Assembly (NCBI GenBank): GCA_027489955.1 | Contig: JAIXYZ010000004.1 | Coordinates: 96,672 to 160,671 of the forward strand | DNA: 64,000 nucleotides | Origin: Hyphomicrobiales bacterium | GTDB taxonomy: Bacteria; Pseudomonadota; Alphaproteobacteria; Rhizobiales; Beijerinckiaceae | Direction of reading: 5' to 3' | Shown here: piece by piece, positions 39,865 to 48,715 of the stretch | How positions within the stretch are numbered: position 1 is the first letter of the stretch | Layout: the number at the start of each line of letters is the position of its first letter | Position numbers and translations under genes: made by a program | The notes under the pieces: generated by a model | The model's input: only the letters and a program-made list of their open reading frames with translations | The model's database searches: none | What the model was told of the DNA's origin: nothing

Positions 39865-40092
39865 ATGACCGCTACCGCGTTTGCCTGGCTCGGCGCCGGC
39901 CTTGCCGCCATCGGCGTCGGCCTCGCCGCCCTCGGCGTCGGCAACATCTTCGGCAACTACCTCGCCGGCGCCCTGCGGAACCCGTCCGCGGCCGACAGCC
40001 AGTTCGCCCGCGCGCTGATCGGCGCGGCGCTCGCGGAAGGTCTCGGCCTGTTCGCGTTCGTCATCGGCTTCCTGCTGTACCTGAAGGCCTGA
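39865..40092 (+). CDS. atpE: ATP synthase F0 subunit c
   Basis: 75-aa two-helix hairpin lipoprotein-like proteolipid. Helix 1 is Gly/Ala-rich (GLAAIGVGLAALGVGNIFG), the polar loop carries RNPSA, and helix 2 holds the proton-carrying Glu in AEGLGLFAFVIGFL. AAGGAG sits about 8 bp before the ATG. Confidence 0.97.
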   Translation: MTATAFAWLGAGLAAIGVGLAALGVGNIFGNYLAGALRNPSAADSQFARALIGAALAEGLGLFAFVIGFLLYLKA

Positions 40093-40171
40093 TCCTCAGG
40101 ACTTCGGACGGCATTGGGCGCGTTCCGGCTCGGCCGGGCGCGCTCCCGGCGCTCACCAGGATCCTTGAACG

Positions 40172-40696
40172 ATGGCTACTCCCTCGGGCGATCCGATGGT
40201 CTTTCCGCCGCTGCAGACGGAAACCTACGGCTCGCAGCTCATCTGGCTCGCGATCACCTTCGTCCTGCTCTACTGGGCCATGGCGAAGTTCGTCGTGCCG
40301 CGTCTGACGGCGATCGTCGAAGGGCGCTCCGCCCGGATCACCAAGGATCTGGACGCCGCCGCCAAGGCGAAGTCCCAGGTCGCGGAGGCCGTGGCCGCCT
40401 ATGAGGCGGCCATGACCGAGGCCCGCACGAAGGCCAACGGGCTGGCCCAGAAGGCGCGCGACGATCTCGCCGCCAAGACGGACGCCACCCGCAAGACCCT
40501 CGAGGCGGACCTGGCCAAGAAGCTGGCCAAGGCCGAATCGCAGATCGCCAAGCGCCGCGACCAGGCGATGGCGCAGGTCCACGGCATCGCCGCCGACACG
40601 ACCGGCGCGATCGTGGCCCAGATCGTCGGCAAGGCCCCCTCGGCCGGCGCCGTGGAAAAGGCGCTGGCATCGGTCACGCCGAAGGACGCGGGGTAA
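40172..40696 (+). CDS. atpF': ATP synthase F0 subunit b'
   Basis: 174-aa peripheral-stalk subunit, the b' form found in alphaproteobacteria and photosynthetic organelles. One TM helix (QLIWLAITFVLLYWAMAKFV, about residues 23-42) is followed by a long charged coiled coil (about 45-165) that contacts F1. It lies 79 bp after atpE and 3 bp before atpF, and will pair with the b subunit. Confidence 0.93.
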   Translation: MATPSGDPMVFPPLQTETYGSQLIWLAITFVLLYWAMAKFVVPRLTAIVEGRSARITKDLDAAAKAKSQVAEAVAAYEAAMTEARTKANGLAQKARDDLAAKTDATRKTLEADLAKKLAKAESQIAKRRDQAMAQVHGIAADTTGAIVAQIVGKAPSAGAVEKALASVTPKDAG

Positions 40697-40699
40697 GCC

Positions 40700-41191
40700 A
40701 TGGCCATCTTCCAGGATACCAATTTCTGGGTCGGGGTCGGCTTCGCCGTCTTCATGGCCATCGTCTGGAAGGCGGGCGCCTTCCGGTCGTTCGGTGCGTC
40801 GCTGGACGAGCGCAGCGCGCGTATCGCCCGCGAGCTCGATGAGGCCAAGCGCCTGCGCGAGGAAGCGGAAGCCCTTCTCGCGGAGTACGAGGCCAAGCGC
40901 CGCGCCGCGGAAAGCGAGGCCAAGGCCATCGTCCGCGCGGCGAAGGCCGAGGCCGAGCGCCTGGCGAGCGAGACCGAGGCCAAGCTCAACGACTTCGTGA
41001 CGCGCCGCACCGCCGCCGCGGAGGAGCGCATCGCGCAGGCCGAGAACCAGGCCTTCGCCGACGTCCGCACCGCCGCGGCGGAAGCCGCGGTGAAGGCCGC
41101 CGAACTGATCCTGCGCGACACCGTCGCGGGCAAGACCGCCGACGACGTCCTCGCCCGCTCCATCGCGGACATGAAGACTCAGCTCAACTGA
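40700..41191 (+). CDS. atpF: ATP synthase F0 subunit b
   Basis: 163-aa peripheral-stalk subunit with a single N-terminal TM helix (NFWVGVGFAVFMAIVWKAGA, about residues 7-25) and an Ala/Glu/Arg/Lys-rich coiled coil. It ends the F0 operon; a strong terminator follows. F1 genes are not adjacent, as expected for alphaproteobacteria, which keep them in a separate operon. Confidence 0.95.
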   Translation: MAIFQDTNFWVGVGFAVFMAIVWKAGAFRSFGASLDERSARIARELDEAKRLREEAEALLAEYEAKRRAAESEAKAIVRAAKAEAERLASETEAKLNDFVTRRTAAAEERIAQAENQAFADVRTAAAEAAVKAAELILRDTVAGKTADDVLARSIADMKTQLN

Positions 41192-41227
41192 GCCGGGTCC
41201 GGACGTCCGGACATCCCGAAAACGACG

Positions 41228-41255
41228 AAGGCCGCCCCCAGGGGCGGCCTTTTTC
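41228..41255. terminator. Intrinsic terminator after atpF, possibly bidirectional
   Basis: AAGGCCGCCCC and GGGGCGGCCTT form an 11-bp inverted repeat with a 2-base centre (in practice a small loop) followed by TTTTT. It lies between the convergent atpF and DUF1236 genes; the A-rich left flank also gives a T-containing tail on the minus strand. Confidence 0.88.
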
Positions 41256-41284
41256 ATGGCTGGAACGGCGCGACCGGGCGCGCC

Positions 41285-41650
41285 TCAATTGCGGTCGATG
41301 ATCCGCACGACCTGGCGCGTATCGGGCTCGACGAGCACGATCTTGTCGTCGGGCGACAGGAAATAGCGGTAGCGCTCGATCTCCGGCTCCTCGTCGATCA
41401 CGCCGTCGGAGAAGGCGTAGAGATCGACGTCCGCCGGCACGACCGACCCGACGCGGACCTGGCCGCGGAAGGGCGAGGGCACGACGCGCTCCTCGATGAT
41501 CGTGCGCCGCACGACCGTCTCGCCCGACGGCGAGAGGACGATGGAGCCGGTCCGGTCTTCCGGAACGACGAGCGTGGTCTGGGCGAAGCCGGCCGTCGCG
41601 GACAGCGACAGGACGGCGGCTATGGCCGCCGCGTGAAGGCGTCGGGTCAT
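41285..41650 (-). CDS. DUF1236 domain periplasmic protein
   Basis: 121-aa exported protein, ATG at 41650 with a strong AGGAGG ribosome site. A signal peptide (MTRRLHAAAIAAVLSLSATA, cut near GFAQ) precedes a domain with VPSPFRGQVRVGSVVPADVD and an end motif YRYFLSPDDKIVLVEPDTRQ, VVRIID, typical of the DUF1236 family common in Hyphomicrobiales. Function is unknown; the domain resembles a small beta-rich envelope module. Confidence 0.84.
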   Translation of the reverse strand: MTRRLHAAAIAAVLSLSATAGFAQTTLVVPEDRTGSIVLSPSGETVVRRTIIEERVVPSPFRGQVRVGSVVPADVDLYAFSDGVIDEEPEIERYRYFLSPDDKIVLVEPDTRQVVRIIDRN

Positions 41651-41763
41651 GGGAACCTCCTGATGGTCGCAAGGGGCGGCGGCCCGCATCGGGCCGCCTG
41701 CCGCGCCTGCATCCCTCCCAGAACGCGCCGGAGCGGGCGGAGGTTCCGTTAAGGCAGGTACCC

Positions 41764-42114
41764 TCAGATGGCCGCGACGACGGCGATCTCGACCGTGTAT
41801 TGCGGGGCGGCGAGCTTCGCCTCGACCGTGGCGCGCGCCGGCGTGTGCCCGGCGACGACCCACTTGTCCCAGACCGCGTTCATCTCCCCGAAGGTCTTGA
41901 TGTCGGCGAGCCAGATATTGGCCATGAGCAGCTTGGTCTTGTCGGTGCCGGCCTCCGCCAGAAGCGCGTCGATCGTGGCGAGGATTTCCTGCGTCTGCTC
42001 GCCGACGGGGCGGCCGGCGCTGGTCTCGGCCACCTGCCCGGCCAGATAGACGGTGTTGCCGTGGACCACGGCCTTGGACATGCGCGCGCCCGCGCCGATG
42101 CGTTTGATCGCCAT
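41764..42114 (-). CDS. RidA-family enamine/imine deaminase
   Basis: 116-aa YjgF/YER057c/UK114 protein. The core strand segment SKAVVHGNTVYLAGQVAETS and the conserved Arg in TPARATVEAKLA (about residue 94) match RidA, which hydrolyses reactive 2-aminoacrylate and related imines. AGGAGG lies 7-8 bp before the ATG. It stands alone between the DUF1236 gene and the helicase. Confidence 0.9.
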   Translation of the reverse strand: MAIKRIGAGARMSKAVVHGNTVYLAGQVAETSAGRPVGEQTQEILATIDALLAEAGTDKTKLLMANIWLADIKTFGEMNAVWDKWVVAGHTPARATVEAKLAAPQYTVEIAVVAAI

Positions 42115-42140
42115 TTCGGTTCTCCTCCTTCGAGCTCCCG

Positions 42141-42182
42141 ACGAAAACGGCGCGGAACCACCGGGTCCCGCGCCGTTTCGTC
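42141..42182 (-). terminator. Intrinsic terminator after the DEAD-box helicase gene
   Basis: On the minus strand ACGAAACGGCGCGG pairs with CCGCGCCGTTTTCGT around a short loop, leaving TTTTCGT at the 3' side, 43 bp after the helicase stop codon. One unpaired base in the stem. Confidence 0.65.
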
Positions 42183-42224
42183 AGCGTTGAGCCTGCCTAG
42201 CCGAGGCCGGGCAGGGAGGCAATA

Positions 42225-43760
42225 TCAGCCCTGGGCGGAGGGCCGGCGCGCCCGGCGGCGCCAGTTGCCGGCATTGCTGCCCGGCTTGCCGCCGCCCGAG
42301 CCGCCCGCGTGATCGCGCACGAGCGCGGCGGGACCGCCCGCGGCCGGGTTGCCGGCAGAGCGGGAAGAGCCGTGACCGTGGCCCTGGCCGTTGCCGTTCC
42401 TGCCCTGGTCGCGCTGGCCGCGGCCCGCCGGATGCTGGCCGCCGCGATTCTGCTCGCCGCGCGCAGGACCGCCGCGGAACTCGCCGTTGCGGTTCTGTCC
42501 GTTCCGGTTCTGGCCGTTGCGATTCTGGCCCTGGCGCGCCTGGCCGCTGCGGTCGGGACCGCGCCCCGCTCCCGAGGTCTGGGCCGGACGCTCGACCGGG
42601 TTGCCGGCGGCGTCCGTGGTCGGGATCGTCTGGCGCGTCACCCGCTCGATGTCGCGCAGGAACGCGCGCTCCTCGCGGTCGCAGAACGAGATGGCGATGC
42701 CGGTCGCCCCCGCGCGGGCCGTGCGGCCGATGCGGTGGACATAGGATTCCGGCACGTTGGGCAGGTCCACGTTGATCACGTGGCTGACGGCGTCCACGTC
42801 GATGCCGCGGGCGGCGATGTCGGTGGCGACCAGCACGCGCGTGCGGCCCGACTTGAAACTCGCCAAGGCCCGCTCGCGCTGGGGCTGGCTCTTGTTGCCG
42901 TGGATGGCGGCGGCGCTGATGCCGGCATCCTCCAGATACTTAGTGACCTTGTCGGCGCCGTGCTTGGTGCGCGTGAAGGCGAGCACCCGTTCGAGGCTGG
43001 CATCGCCCAGCAGCTTCACCAGCAGCGCGCGCTTCTCGGCGCCCTCGGCGAAGATGATCCGCTGCTCGACGCGCTCGGCGGTGGTGGCGACCGGCGTGAC
43101 CGAGACCTTGACGGGATCGGTCAGCAGCTCGGCGGCCAGCGAGCCGATGGTCGAGGGCATCGTGGCGGAGAAGAACAGGTTCTGGCGCTTGGGCGGCAGG
43201 GCCGCCACGACCTTGCGGATGGCGTGGATGAAGCCGAGGTCGAGCATCTGGTCGGCCTCGTCCAGAACGAAGACCTCCGTCTGGCGCAGGTCGATGTTGC
43301 GCATGCCCATATGGTCGACGAGGCGGCCCGGCGTGGCGACGAGCACGTCGACGCCGGCCTGGAGGGCCCGCGACTGCGGGCCGGCCGAGACGCCGCCCAC
43401 CACGACGGTGACGGCGACGCGCAGGTTCTTGCCATAAGCGCGGATGCTGTCGGCGATCTGGCTCGCCAGCTCGCGGGTCGGCGAGAGGATCAGGGCGCGG
43501 CAGGTGCGCGGGCGCAGCGGCCGGCGGTCCCGGGCGAGGCGGTCGAGGATCGGCAGCGCGAAGGCAGCCGTCTTGCCGGTGCCGGTCTGGGCGATGCCCA
43601 GAAGGTCGTGGCCGGCCAGGAGCGGCGGGATCGCCTGCGCCTGGATCGGCGTCGGGGTCTCATAGCCTTCGGCCGCCAGAGCCTTGAGGATCGGGGCGGC
43701 GAGGTTCAGTTCGGAAAAGGTGGTCAATTCACGTGTCTTTCGGTGAACGCGGATGCACAT
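42225..43760 (-). CDS. rhlE: DEAD-box RNA helicase, RhlE type
   Basis: 511-aa ATP-dependent RNA helicase. Motifs in order: Q motif ([11 protein letters not shown]), I ([11 protein letters not shown]), Ia (PTRELA), II ([13 protein letters not shown]), III (SAT), IV-VI to [10 protein letters not shown]. The catalytic core ends near residue 375; a 130-residue Gly/Asn/Gln/Arg-rich tail follows with near-tandem NRNGQ units, likely an RNA-binding low-complexity region. The ATG at 43760 is used although its ribosome site is poor; a TTG at 43727 is an alternative. Members act in ribosome assembly and mRNA decay, often at low temperature. Confidence 0.92.
   Translation of the reverse strand: MCIRVHRKTRELTTFSELNLAAPILKALAAEGYETPTPIQAQAIPPLLAGHDLLGIAQTGTGKTAAFALPILDRLARDRRPLRPRTCRALILSPTRELASQIADSIRAYGKNLRVAVTVVVGGVSAGPQSRALQAGVDVLVATPGRLVDHMGMRNIDLRQTEVFVLDEADQMLDLGFIHAIRKVVAALPPKRQNLFFSATMPSTIGSLAAELLTDPVKVSVTPVATTAERVEQRIIFAEGAEKRALLVKLLGDASLERVLAFTRTKHGADKVTKYLEDAGISAAAIHGNKSQPQRERALASFKSGRTRVLVATDIAARGIDVDAVSHVINVDLPNVPESYVHRIGRTARAGATGIAISFCDREERAFLRDIERVTRQTIPTTDAAGNPVERPAQTSGAGRGPDRSGQARQGQNRNGQNRNGQNRNGEFRGGPARGEQNRGGQHPAGRGQRDQGRNGNGQGHGHGSSRSAGNPAAGGPAALVRDHAGGSGGGKPGSNAGNWRRRARRPSAQG
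42484..42536 (-). repeat. Imperfect 15-bp tandem repeats encoding NRNGQ units in the helicase tail
   Basis: About three and a half imperfect repeats of 15 bp (core GGTTCTGNCCGTTNC on the plus strand) encode [15 protein letters not shown] on the minus strand. In-frame changes in copy number would alter only the tail length. Confidence 0.75.
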
Positions 43761-43979
43761 CCGCGCGGGGCCGCACGCCGGAATCGGCGCGCCGCCTGTC
43801 GGGGGTCAAACGCCCCGCGTGATCTGGGCTGTTCAGGGAAATCGTGGCGGTCCGGCAGGACGATCGCCCGCGAGGGGCGACCGGTTCACGCGGCCGGATC
43901 CGCAAAGGCCCATCGGGGCCCTGCGGCTCATGTGGCAGTGCAACACGCATAAGTCAAGGCGCGGGAGGAAGCGCTCCGA

Positions 43980-44948
43980 TCACGAGCTGCCGATAAAGAT
44001 GCCCGTGAGGAGCACGAGAACGCCGCCGAGCACCACCTGCACGATAGCGGAGCTGAAGCGCGTCTCCATGTAGCGCCAGCGGATCCACGCGATGGCGATG
44101 AGCTCGATGGCGACGACCACGGAGGCGACGGCGGTCGCCGTCCAGAAATCGTGGATCAGGTAGGGCAGGGTGTGGCCCAGGCCGCCGATCGTCGTCATGA
44201 GCCCGCAGACCACGCCCCGCAGCCAGGGATGGCCGCGCCCGGTGATCTCGCCGTCGTCGGACAGGGCCTCGGTGAGGCCCATGGAGATGCCGGCGCCGAT
44301 GGAGGCCGCGAGCCCCACCAGGAACGCGTCCCAGGAATTGCGCGTGGCGAAGGCGGCGGCGAAGATGGGTGCAAGCGTCGAGACCGAGCCGTCGATCAGG
44401 CCGGCAAGGCCGGGCTGGACGATCTGGAGCACGAAGAGGCGGCGGGCGTTGCGCTCCTCCTCGGTGCGGCTGTCGGCGGGGACGGCCTCTCCGAGAGCAG
44501 CGGCGCGGTCCTCGTGCTTCTTCTCCACCTCGGCGAGGTCGGTCAGGAGGCGGCGCACGGCCACGTTGCGCGAGCGCGCGGCGGCCTTCTCGTAGAAGCT
44601 CGCGGCTTCCATCTCCATCAGCTCGGCCTGCCGGCGGGCCGCGTCGAGGCGCAGGTTCGGCAGCAGCCAGATCGGCCGCCGCTTCAGGAAGCCGCGCACG
44701 TCCTGGCGGGTGATGTAGGGAAGCTCGCCGCCGAACGTGTCCTGATAGGTCTGAAGAAGCTGGTGGCGGTGGCCGCTCTCCTCCGCCGCCATGGCCTCGA
44801 ACACCGCCGCGGAGGCCGGGAATTCCGCCCGCAGGCGGCGGGCGAAATCGAGATAGATGCGCCCGTCCTCCTCCTCGTTCTGGATGGCAAGGGCGAGCAC
44901 TTCCTGCTCGGTCAGCTCGTCGAAATGCTTCATGGCCGTGCGATCCAT
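43980..44948 (-). CDS. mbfA: Membrane-bound ferritin MbfA (ferritin-like + VIT1 domains)
   Basis: 322-aa iron exporter/ferritin fusion. The N-terminal ferritin-like (Er-type) diiron domain (about residues 5-160) has Glu/His ligands in NEEEDGRIYLDF, EESGHRHQLLQTYQ, EMEAASFYEK and EVEKKHEDR. The C-terminal VIT1/CCC1 domain (about 170-322) has several TM helices. MbfA exports iron and protects against peroxide in Bradyrhizobium and Agrobacterium. The start is the ATG at 44948 or, equally well, the one at 44933 (MKHFDELTEQE). A palindrome matching the Irr iron control element lies just upstream; irr itself is 4 kb away. Confidence 0.94.
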   Translation of the reverse strand: MDRTAMKHFDELTEQEVLALAIQNEEEDGRIYLDFARRLRAEFPASAAVFEAMAAEESGHRHQLLQTYQDTFGGELPYITRQDVRGFLKRRPIWLLPNLRLDAARRQAELMEMEAASFYEKAAARSRNVAVRRLLTDLAEVEKKHEDRAAALGEAVPADSRTEEERNARRLFVLQIVQPGLAGLIDGSVSTLAPIFAAAFATRNSWDAFLVGLAASIGAGISMGLTEALSDDGEITGRGHPWLRGVVCGLMTTIGGLGHTLPYLIHDFWTATAVASVVVAIELIAIAWIRWRYMETRFSSAIVQVVLGGVLVLLTGIFIGSS

Positions 44949-44951
44949 GGT

Positions 44952-44976
44952 CTAGATTAGAATTACTCTAAACTAG
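44952..44976 (-). promoter_or_regulatory. Irr-box (ICE)-like palindrome at mbfA
   Basis: An almost perfect 25-bp palindrome: outer CTAG arms enclose TTAGA-N5-TCTAA (44957-44971), with one mismatched position between the arms. The TTTAGA...TCTAA pattern matches the iron control element bound by Irr upstream of mbfA in rhizobia. It ends 3 bp before the 44948 start codon, so binding would block transcription initiation. Confidence 0.75.
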
Positions 44977-45158
44977 ATGCAGCCAGATGCAAGCGCGGCG
45001 CGCTCCGTATGCACGCCGACCCTGGCGGTGGCGAACCCGTCACGCACGGCGTCCGCCGCCGGTCGGCAATGTGTTTCAAGGACAAGGAGGGGATGGCCGG
45101 TCCGGCGATCGCCAAGCCTGGCTTCGCAGATTGCGCCGGCGCCGCGCGCCGGCCCTCA

Positions 45159-45791
45159 CTAGCGGTCGAGGCCGAGGCGGACGCCGAAGGCCATCATCAT
45201 GGCGCCGACGCCCAGCGAGATGTAGCGGCCGACGCGCCCGCCCGTCGCCGCCGGTGCCGCGGTCAGGACCAGCGCGCACAGGACGTAATAGACCGTCGAG
45301 ATGGCCAGCATGAGCCCGACGCCGGCTAGGCCCACGCCCAGCGGCTTCTGCGCAAGATGCGTGACGGCGAAGAGCGAGGTCACGAAGACGAGGGATTTCG
45401 GGTTCGACAGGTTGGTCAGAAGGCCCGTGACGAAGGCGCGGCGGACGGACAAGGGCGGCCGCGGGCGGATCGCGGCGCCGGCGGCGAGCGCGGGAGCCGC
45501 GCGCCAGTTCTGCCGCACGATGCGCAGGCCGACATAGATGAGGTAGGCCGCGCCGGCGATCTTGATGCCGATGGCCAGGACCGGGACCGCCTCGAACAGC
45601 CAGAACAGCCCCAGCAGGCCCGACAGGCCCCAGATCGCGGTGCCGGTGAGGATGCCTGCGGCCGCCGACAGGATGGCGGCCCGGCTCGCGGACAGGACCG
45701 TGGCGGCGAAGAACAGGACGTTGGGGCCGGGCGTCAGGCAGGCGACCACCCAGATCGCGGCGAGCGAGACCAGGGTGTCGAGGGTGGACAT
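45159..45791 (-). CDS. LysE-family amino acid exporter
   Basis: 210-aa LysE/RhtB-type translocator with about six TM helices. The N-terminal AAIWVVACLTPGPNVLFFAA contains the family TPGPN motif, and FVTGLLTNLSNPKSLVFVTS contains the second hallmark. Substrate unknown. It lies 7 bp after fabI on the same strand and could be transcribed with the fab genes. A short ORF with a good AAGGAGG site lies divergently in the 44949-45158 gap, but it has no coding character. Confidence 0.9.
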   Translation of the reverse strand: MSTLDTLVSLAAIWVVACLTPGPNVLFFAATVLSASRAAILSAAAGILTGTAIWGLSGLLGLFWLFEAVPVLAIGIKIAGAAYLIYVGLRIVRQNWRAAPALAAGAAIRPRPPLSVRRAFVTGLLTNLSNPKSLVFVTSLFAVTHLAQKPLGVGLAGVGLMLAISTVYYVLCALVLTAAPAATGGRVGRYISLGVGAMMMAFGVRLGLDR

Positions 45792-45798
45792 GACCGCG

Positions 45799-46620
45799 TC
45801 AGGCCTCCAGGGCGCCTGCGGCTTCCTGCACCTTGAGCGCTTCGGGCCGCGGCATCGAGATGATGTTGTAGCCCGAATCCACGTAATGGATCTCGCCCGT
45901 CACGCCGGAGGACAGGTCCGACAGGAGGTATAGTGCCGAGCCGCCGATCTCCTCGATCGTCACCGTGCGGCGCAGCGGCGCGTGGGCCTTCTGGTAATTG
46001 TACATGAGGCGGGCATCGGCGATGCCCGCGCCGGCCAGCGTGCGGACCGGGCCGGCGGAAATGGCGTTCACGCGGATGCCCTGCGGGCCGTAATCGCCGG
46101 CGAGGTAGCGCACGGAGGCCTCCAGGGCCGCCTTGGCGACGCCCATGACGTTGTAGTTCGGCATGACCCGGTTGGCGCCGTCATAGGTCAGCGTCAGCAG
46201 CGAGCCGCCCTGCGGCATCAGGGCGGCGGCGCGCTTGGCGATCTCCGTGAAGGAGAAGGCCGAGATGACCATGGTGCGCGAGAAGTTCGCGCGGGTCGTG
46301 TCGGCGTAGCGGCCCTTGAGCTCGTTCTTGTCGGAAAAGCCGATGGCGTGGACGACGAAGTCCAGGCTGCCCCATTCGGCCTGCAGGCGCTCGAACAGGG
46401 CGTCCACCGAGGCGATGTCCTCGACGTCGCAGGGCACGACCAGCGAGGAGCCGACCGACTGGGCGAGCGGCGCCACGCGCTTGCCGAGCGCCTCGCCCTG
46501 GTAGGTGAAGGCGAGCTCGGCGCCATGCGCGGCGAGCGTCTTCGAGATGCCCCAGGCGATCGAATGGTCGTTGGCGACGCCCATGATGAGGCCGCGCCGG
46601 CCCTGCATCAGCTTCGTCAT
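45799..46620 (-). CDS. fabI: Enoyl-ACP reductase FabI
   Basis: 273-aa NADH-dependent enoyl-ACP reductase, target of triclosan-type inhibitors. The nucleotide motif GVANDHSIAWGISK, HAIGFS and the catalytic Tyr-x6-Lys in NYNVMGVAKAAL are intact. The start is the ATG at 46620; the open frame upstream runs into fabB. It completes the elongation cycle together with fabA and fabB 26 bp and more upstream. Confidence 0.96.
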   Translation of the reverse strand: MTKLMQGRRGLIMGVANDHSIAWGISKTLAAHGAELAFTYQGEALGKRVAPLAQSVGSSLVVPCDVEDIASVDALFERLQAEWGSLDFVVHAIGFSDKNELKGRYADTTRANFSRTMVISAFSFTEIAKRAAALMPQGGSLLTLTYDGANRVMPNYNVMGVAKAALEASVRYLAGDYGPQGIRVNAISAGPVRTLAGAGIADARLMYNYQKAHAPLRRTVTIEEIGGSALYLLSDLSSGVTGEIHYVDSGYNIISMPRPEALKVQEAAGALEA

Positions 46621-46646
46621 TGGCAGTCCCCCCGTGCCCTCGCGCG

Positions 46647-47873
46647 TCACGCGTCGAGGCGCTTCATGACGATGGTGGCGTTGGTGCCGCCGAAGCCGAA
46701 GGAATTCGACAGGACGGTGCCGATCCTGGCGTTGTCGATCCGCTGCCGGACGATGGGCATGTCGGCGAAGGCCGGATCGAGCTCCTCGATATTGGCGCTC
46801 TCGCAGATGAAGCCGTTGTTCATCATCAGCAGCGAGTAGATCGCCTCCTGCACGCCGGTGGCGCCCAGCGAATGGCCGGTCAGCGACTTCGTCGCCGAGA
46901 TCGGCGGGCATTGGTCGCCGGTGCCGAACACCTCGCGGATGGCCTCGATCTCCTTGAGATCGCCGACCGGCGTCGAGGTGGCGTGGGGGTTGATGTAGTC
47001 GATCGGCGTCTTCACCGTCGCGAGCGCCTGGCGCATGCAGCGGATGGCGCCCTCGCCGGACGGCGCGACCATGTCGTAGCCGTCGGAGGTGGCGCCGTAG
47101 CCGACGATCTCGGCGTAGATCTTGGCGCCGCGGGCCTTGGCGACCTCGTATTCCTCGAGGACGAGCACGCCGGCACCGCCGGCGATGACGAAGCCGTCGC
47201 GGTTCACGTCATAGGCGCGGGAGGCCTTGGCGGGGGTGTCGTTGTACTTGGACGACATGGCGCCCATGGCGTCGAACAGGACCGAGAGCGTCCAGTCCAG
47301 CTCCTCGCAGCCGCCGGCGAAGATGCGGTCCTGCTTGCCCCACTGGATGAGTTCGTAGGCGTTGCCGATGCAATGGTTGGACGTCGCGCAGGCGGACGAG
47401 ATCGAATAGTTCACGCCCTTGAGCTTGAACCAGGTGGCGAGCGTCGCCGACGCGGTGGAGGACATAGCCTTCGGCACCGCGAAGGGGCCGACGCGCTTGG
47501 ACGAGCCGGTCTCGCGGGCCTTGTCGGCCGATTCCACCAGGACGCGGGCGGAGGGGCCGCCGGAGCCCATGACGATGCCGGTGCGCTCGTTGGAGATCTC
47601 GGCCTCGGTCAGGCCGGCGTCGCGGATGGCCTGGTCCATGGCGACGTGGTTCCAGGCGGTGCCGGTGGCGTGGAAGCGCATGGCGCGGCGGTCGACCAGC
47701 GTCTCCGGATCGAGCGTCGGTGCGCCGTGGACGCGGCAGCGGAAGCCGCGATCGGCATATTCCTGCGCCGTGACGATGCCCGACTTCGCTTCGCGCAGCG
47801 AGGCCGTCACCTCCTGCGTGTTGCTGCCGATGGACGAGACGATGCCCATCCCGGTGACGACGACGCGTCTCAT
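46647..47873 (-). CDS. fabB: 3-oxoacyl-ACP synthase I (FabB)
   Basis: 408-aa condensing enzyme. The thiolase-fold active site Cys is in [12 protein letters not shown], with the His residues in [12 protein letters not shown] and the C-terminal [11 protein letters not shown] and [13 protein letters not shown]. The FabA-FabB pair is needed to make unsaturated fatty acids anaerobically. It lies between fabA (94 bp) and fabI (26 bp). Confidence 0.97.
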   Translation of the reverse strand: MRRVVVTGMGIVSSIGSNTQEVTASLREAKSGIVTAQEYADRGFRCRVHGAPTLDPETLVDRRAMRFHATGTAWNHVAMDQAIRDAGLTEAEISNERTGIVMGSGGPSARVLVESADKARETGSSKRVGPFAVPKAMSSTASATLATWFKLKGVNYSISSACATSNHCIGNAYELIQWGKQDRIFAGGCEELDWTLSVLFDAMGAMSSKYNDTPAKASRAYDVNRDGFVIAGGAGVLVLEEYEVAKARGAKIYAEIVGYGATSDGYDMVAPSGEGAIRCMRQALATVKTPIDYINPHATSTPVGDLKEIEAIREVFGTGDQCPPISATKSLTGHSLGATGVQEAIYSLLMMNNGFICESANIEELDPAFADMPIVRQRIDNARIGTVLSNSFGFGGTNATIVMKRLDA

Positions 47874-47967
47874 GTGGTGCTCCTCGTGCAGCGCGCTACC
47901 CAGGGCGGCGCGATCTCGATCGGGCGTTCGGCCCGGGTGCCTTACCTGCGGGCGTTGGATCGAAAGT

Positions 47968-48480
47968 TCAAGCGTCGCCGGTCTGGAACAGGCCGACGCG
48001 CATGTCCTTGACCTCGTAGATGCGCTTCCCGTCCGCCTCCAGCCAGCCGTCGGCGATGCCCAGGATCAGCTTGGAGCGGAACACGCGCTTGAAATCGACG
48101 CCGTAGACGACCTTCTGGACCGACGGCAGCACCTGGTCGGCGAACTTCACCTCGCCGACGCCGAGCGCCCGGCCGCGGCCGCGCTCGCCCAGCCAGCCCA
48201 GGAAGAAGCCCGTGAGCTGCCACAGGGCATCGAGCCCCAGGCAGCCCGGCATGACCGGGTCGCCCTTGAAGTGGCAGCCGAAGAACCAGAGGTCGGGACG
48301 GATGTCGAACTCGGCGCGCACCAGGCCCTTGCCATTGGGGCCGCCGGTCTCCGAAATCTCGGTGATCCGGTCGAACATCAGCATGGGGGGAAGCGGAAGC
48401 TGCGCGTTTCCGGGACCAAACAGTTCGCCACGCCCGCAGGCCAGAAGCTCTTCGTAATCGTAGTGCGAGCGGCGTTCCAT
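47968..48480 (-). CDS. fabA: 3-hydroxydecanoyl-ACP dehydratase/isomerase FabA
   Basis: 170-aa dehydratase and trans-2-decenoyl isomerase that introduces the cis double bond of unsaturated fatty acids. The catalytic His and Asp lie in [23 protein letters not shown] at 48480 (family start [13 protein letters not shown]); the open frame extends to 48594 without homology. First gene of the fabA-fabB-fabI unit, divergent from irr over a 235-bp spacer. Confidence 0.96.
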   Translation of the reverse strand: MERRSHYDYEELLACGRGELFGPGNAQLPLPPMLMFDRITEISETGGPNGKGLVRAEFDIRPDLWFFGCHFKGDPVMPGCLGLDALWQLTGFFLGWLGERGRGRALGVGEVKFADQVLPSVQKVVYGVDFKRVFRSKLILGIADGWLEADGKRIYEVKDMRVGLFQTGDA

Positions 48481-48597
48481 CAATCCGGCGGTCCCTTGTC
48501 GTGGCGCGGCGAGGCGCGCGGCTGGCGCTTCCCTAACACAGGCCTTTGCGGCCCGGAAGTGCGGGACGCCTGCGACGGAGGGGATGGCCGGCAAGCA

Positions 48598-48626
48598 TTG
48601 CAGCGGCCTCTGGCAGGCTTTATGCT
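48598..48626 (+). promoter_or_regulatory. Sigma-70 type promoter for irr
   Basis: TTGCAG (48598-48603), 17 bp, TATGCT (48621-48626) closely fit the housekeeping consensus. It would start transcription near 48633, giving a leader of about 80 nt before the 48716 ATG and ruling out upstream start codons at 48629. Confidence 0.6.
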
Positions 48627-48715
48627 AGATGGCGGCTGACGGCGGCGCGGGCAACGCGCCCCTTCGCGACATGCGCGCCATCAGGCGCCACACAAGGCCG
48701 AGGACACGCACGACG

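Noticed and set aside
45062..45158. Short plus-strand ORF with a good AAGGAGG site in the gap between mbfA and the LysE gene
   Set aside because: The product (from MAGPAIAKPG) has no family resemblance and runs into the antisense of the LysE gene; kept only as a coincidence of the ribosome site.
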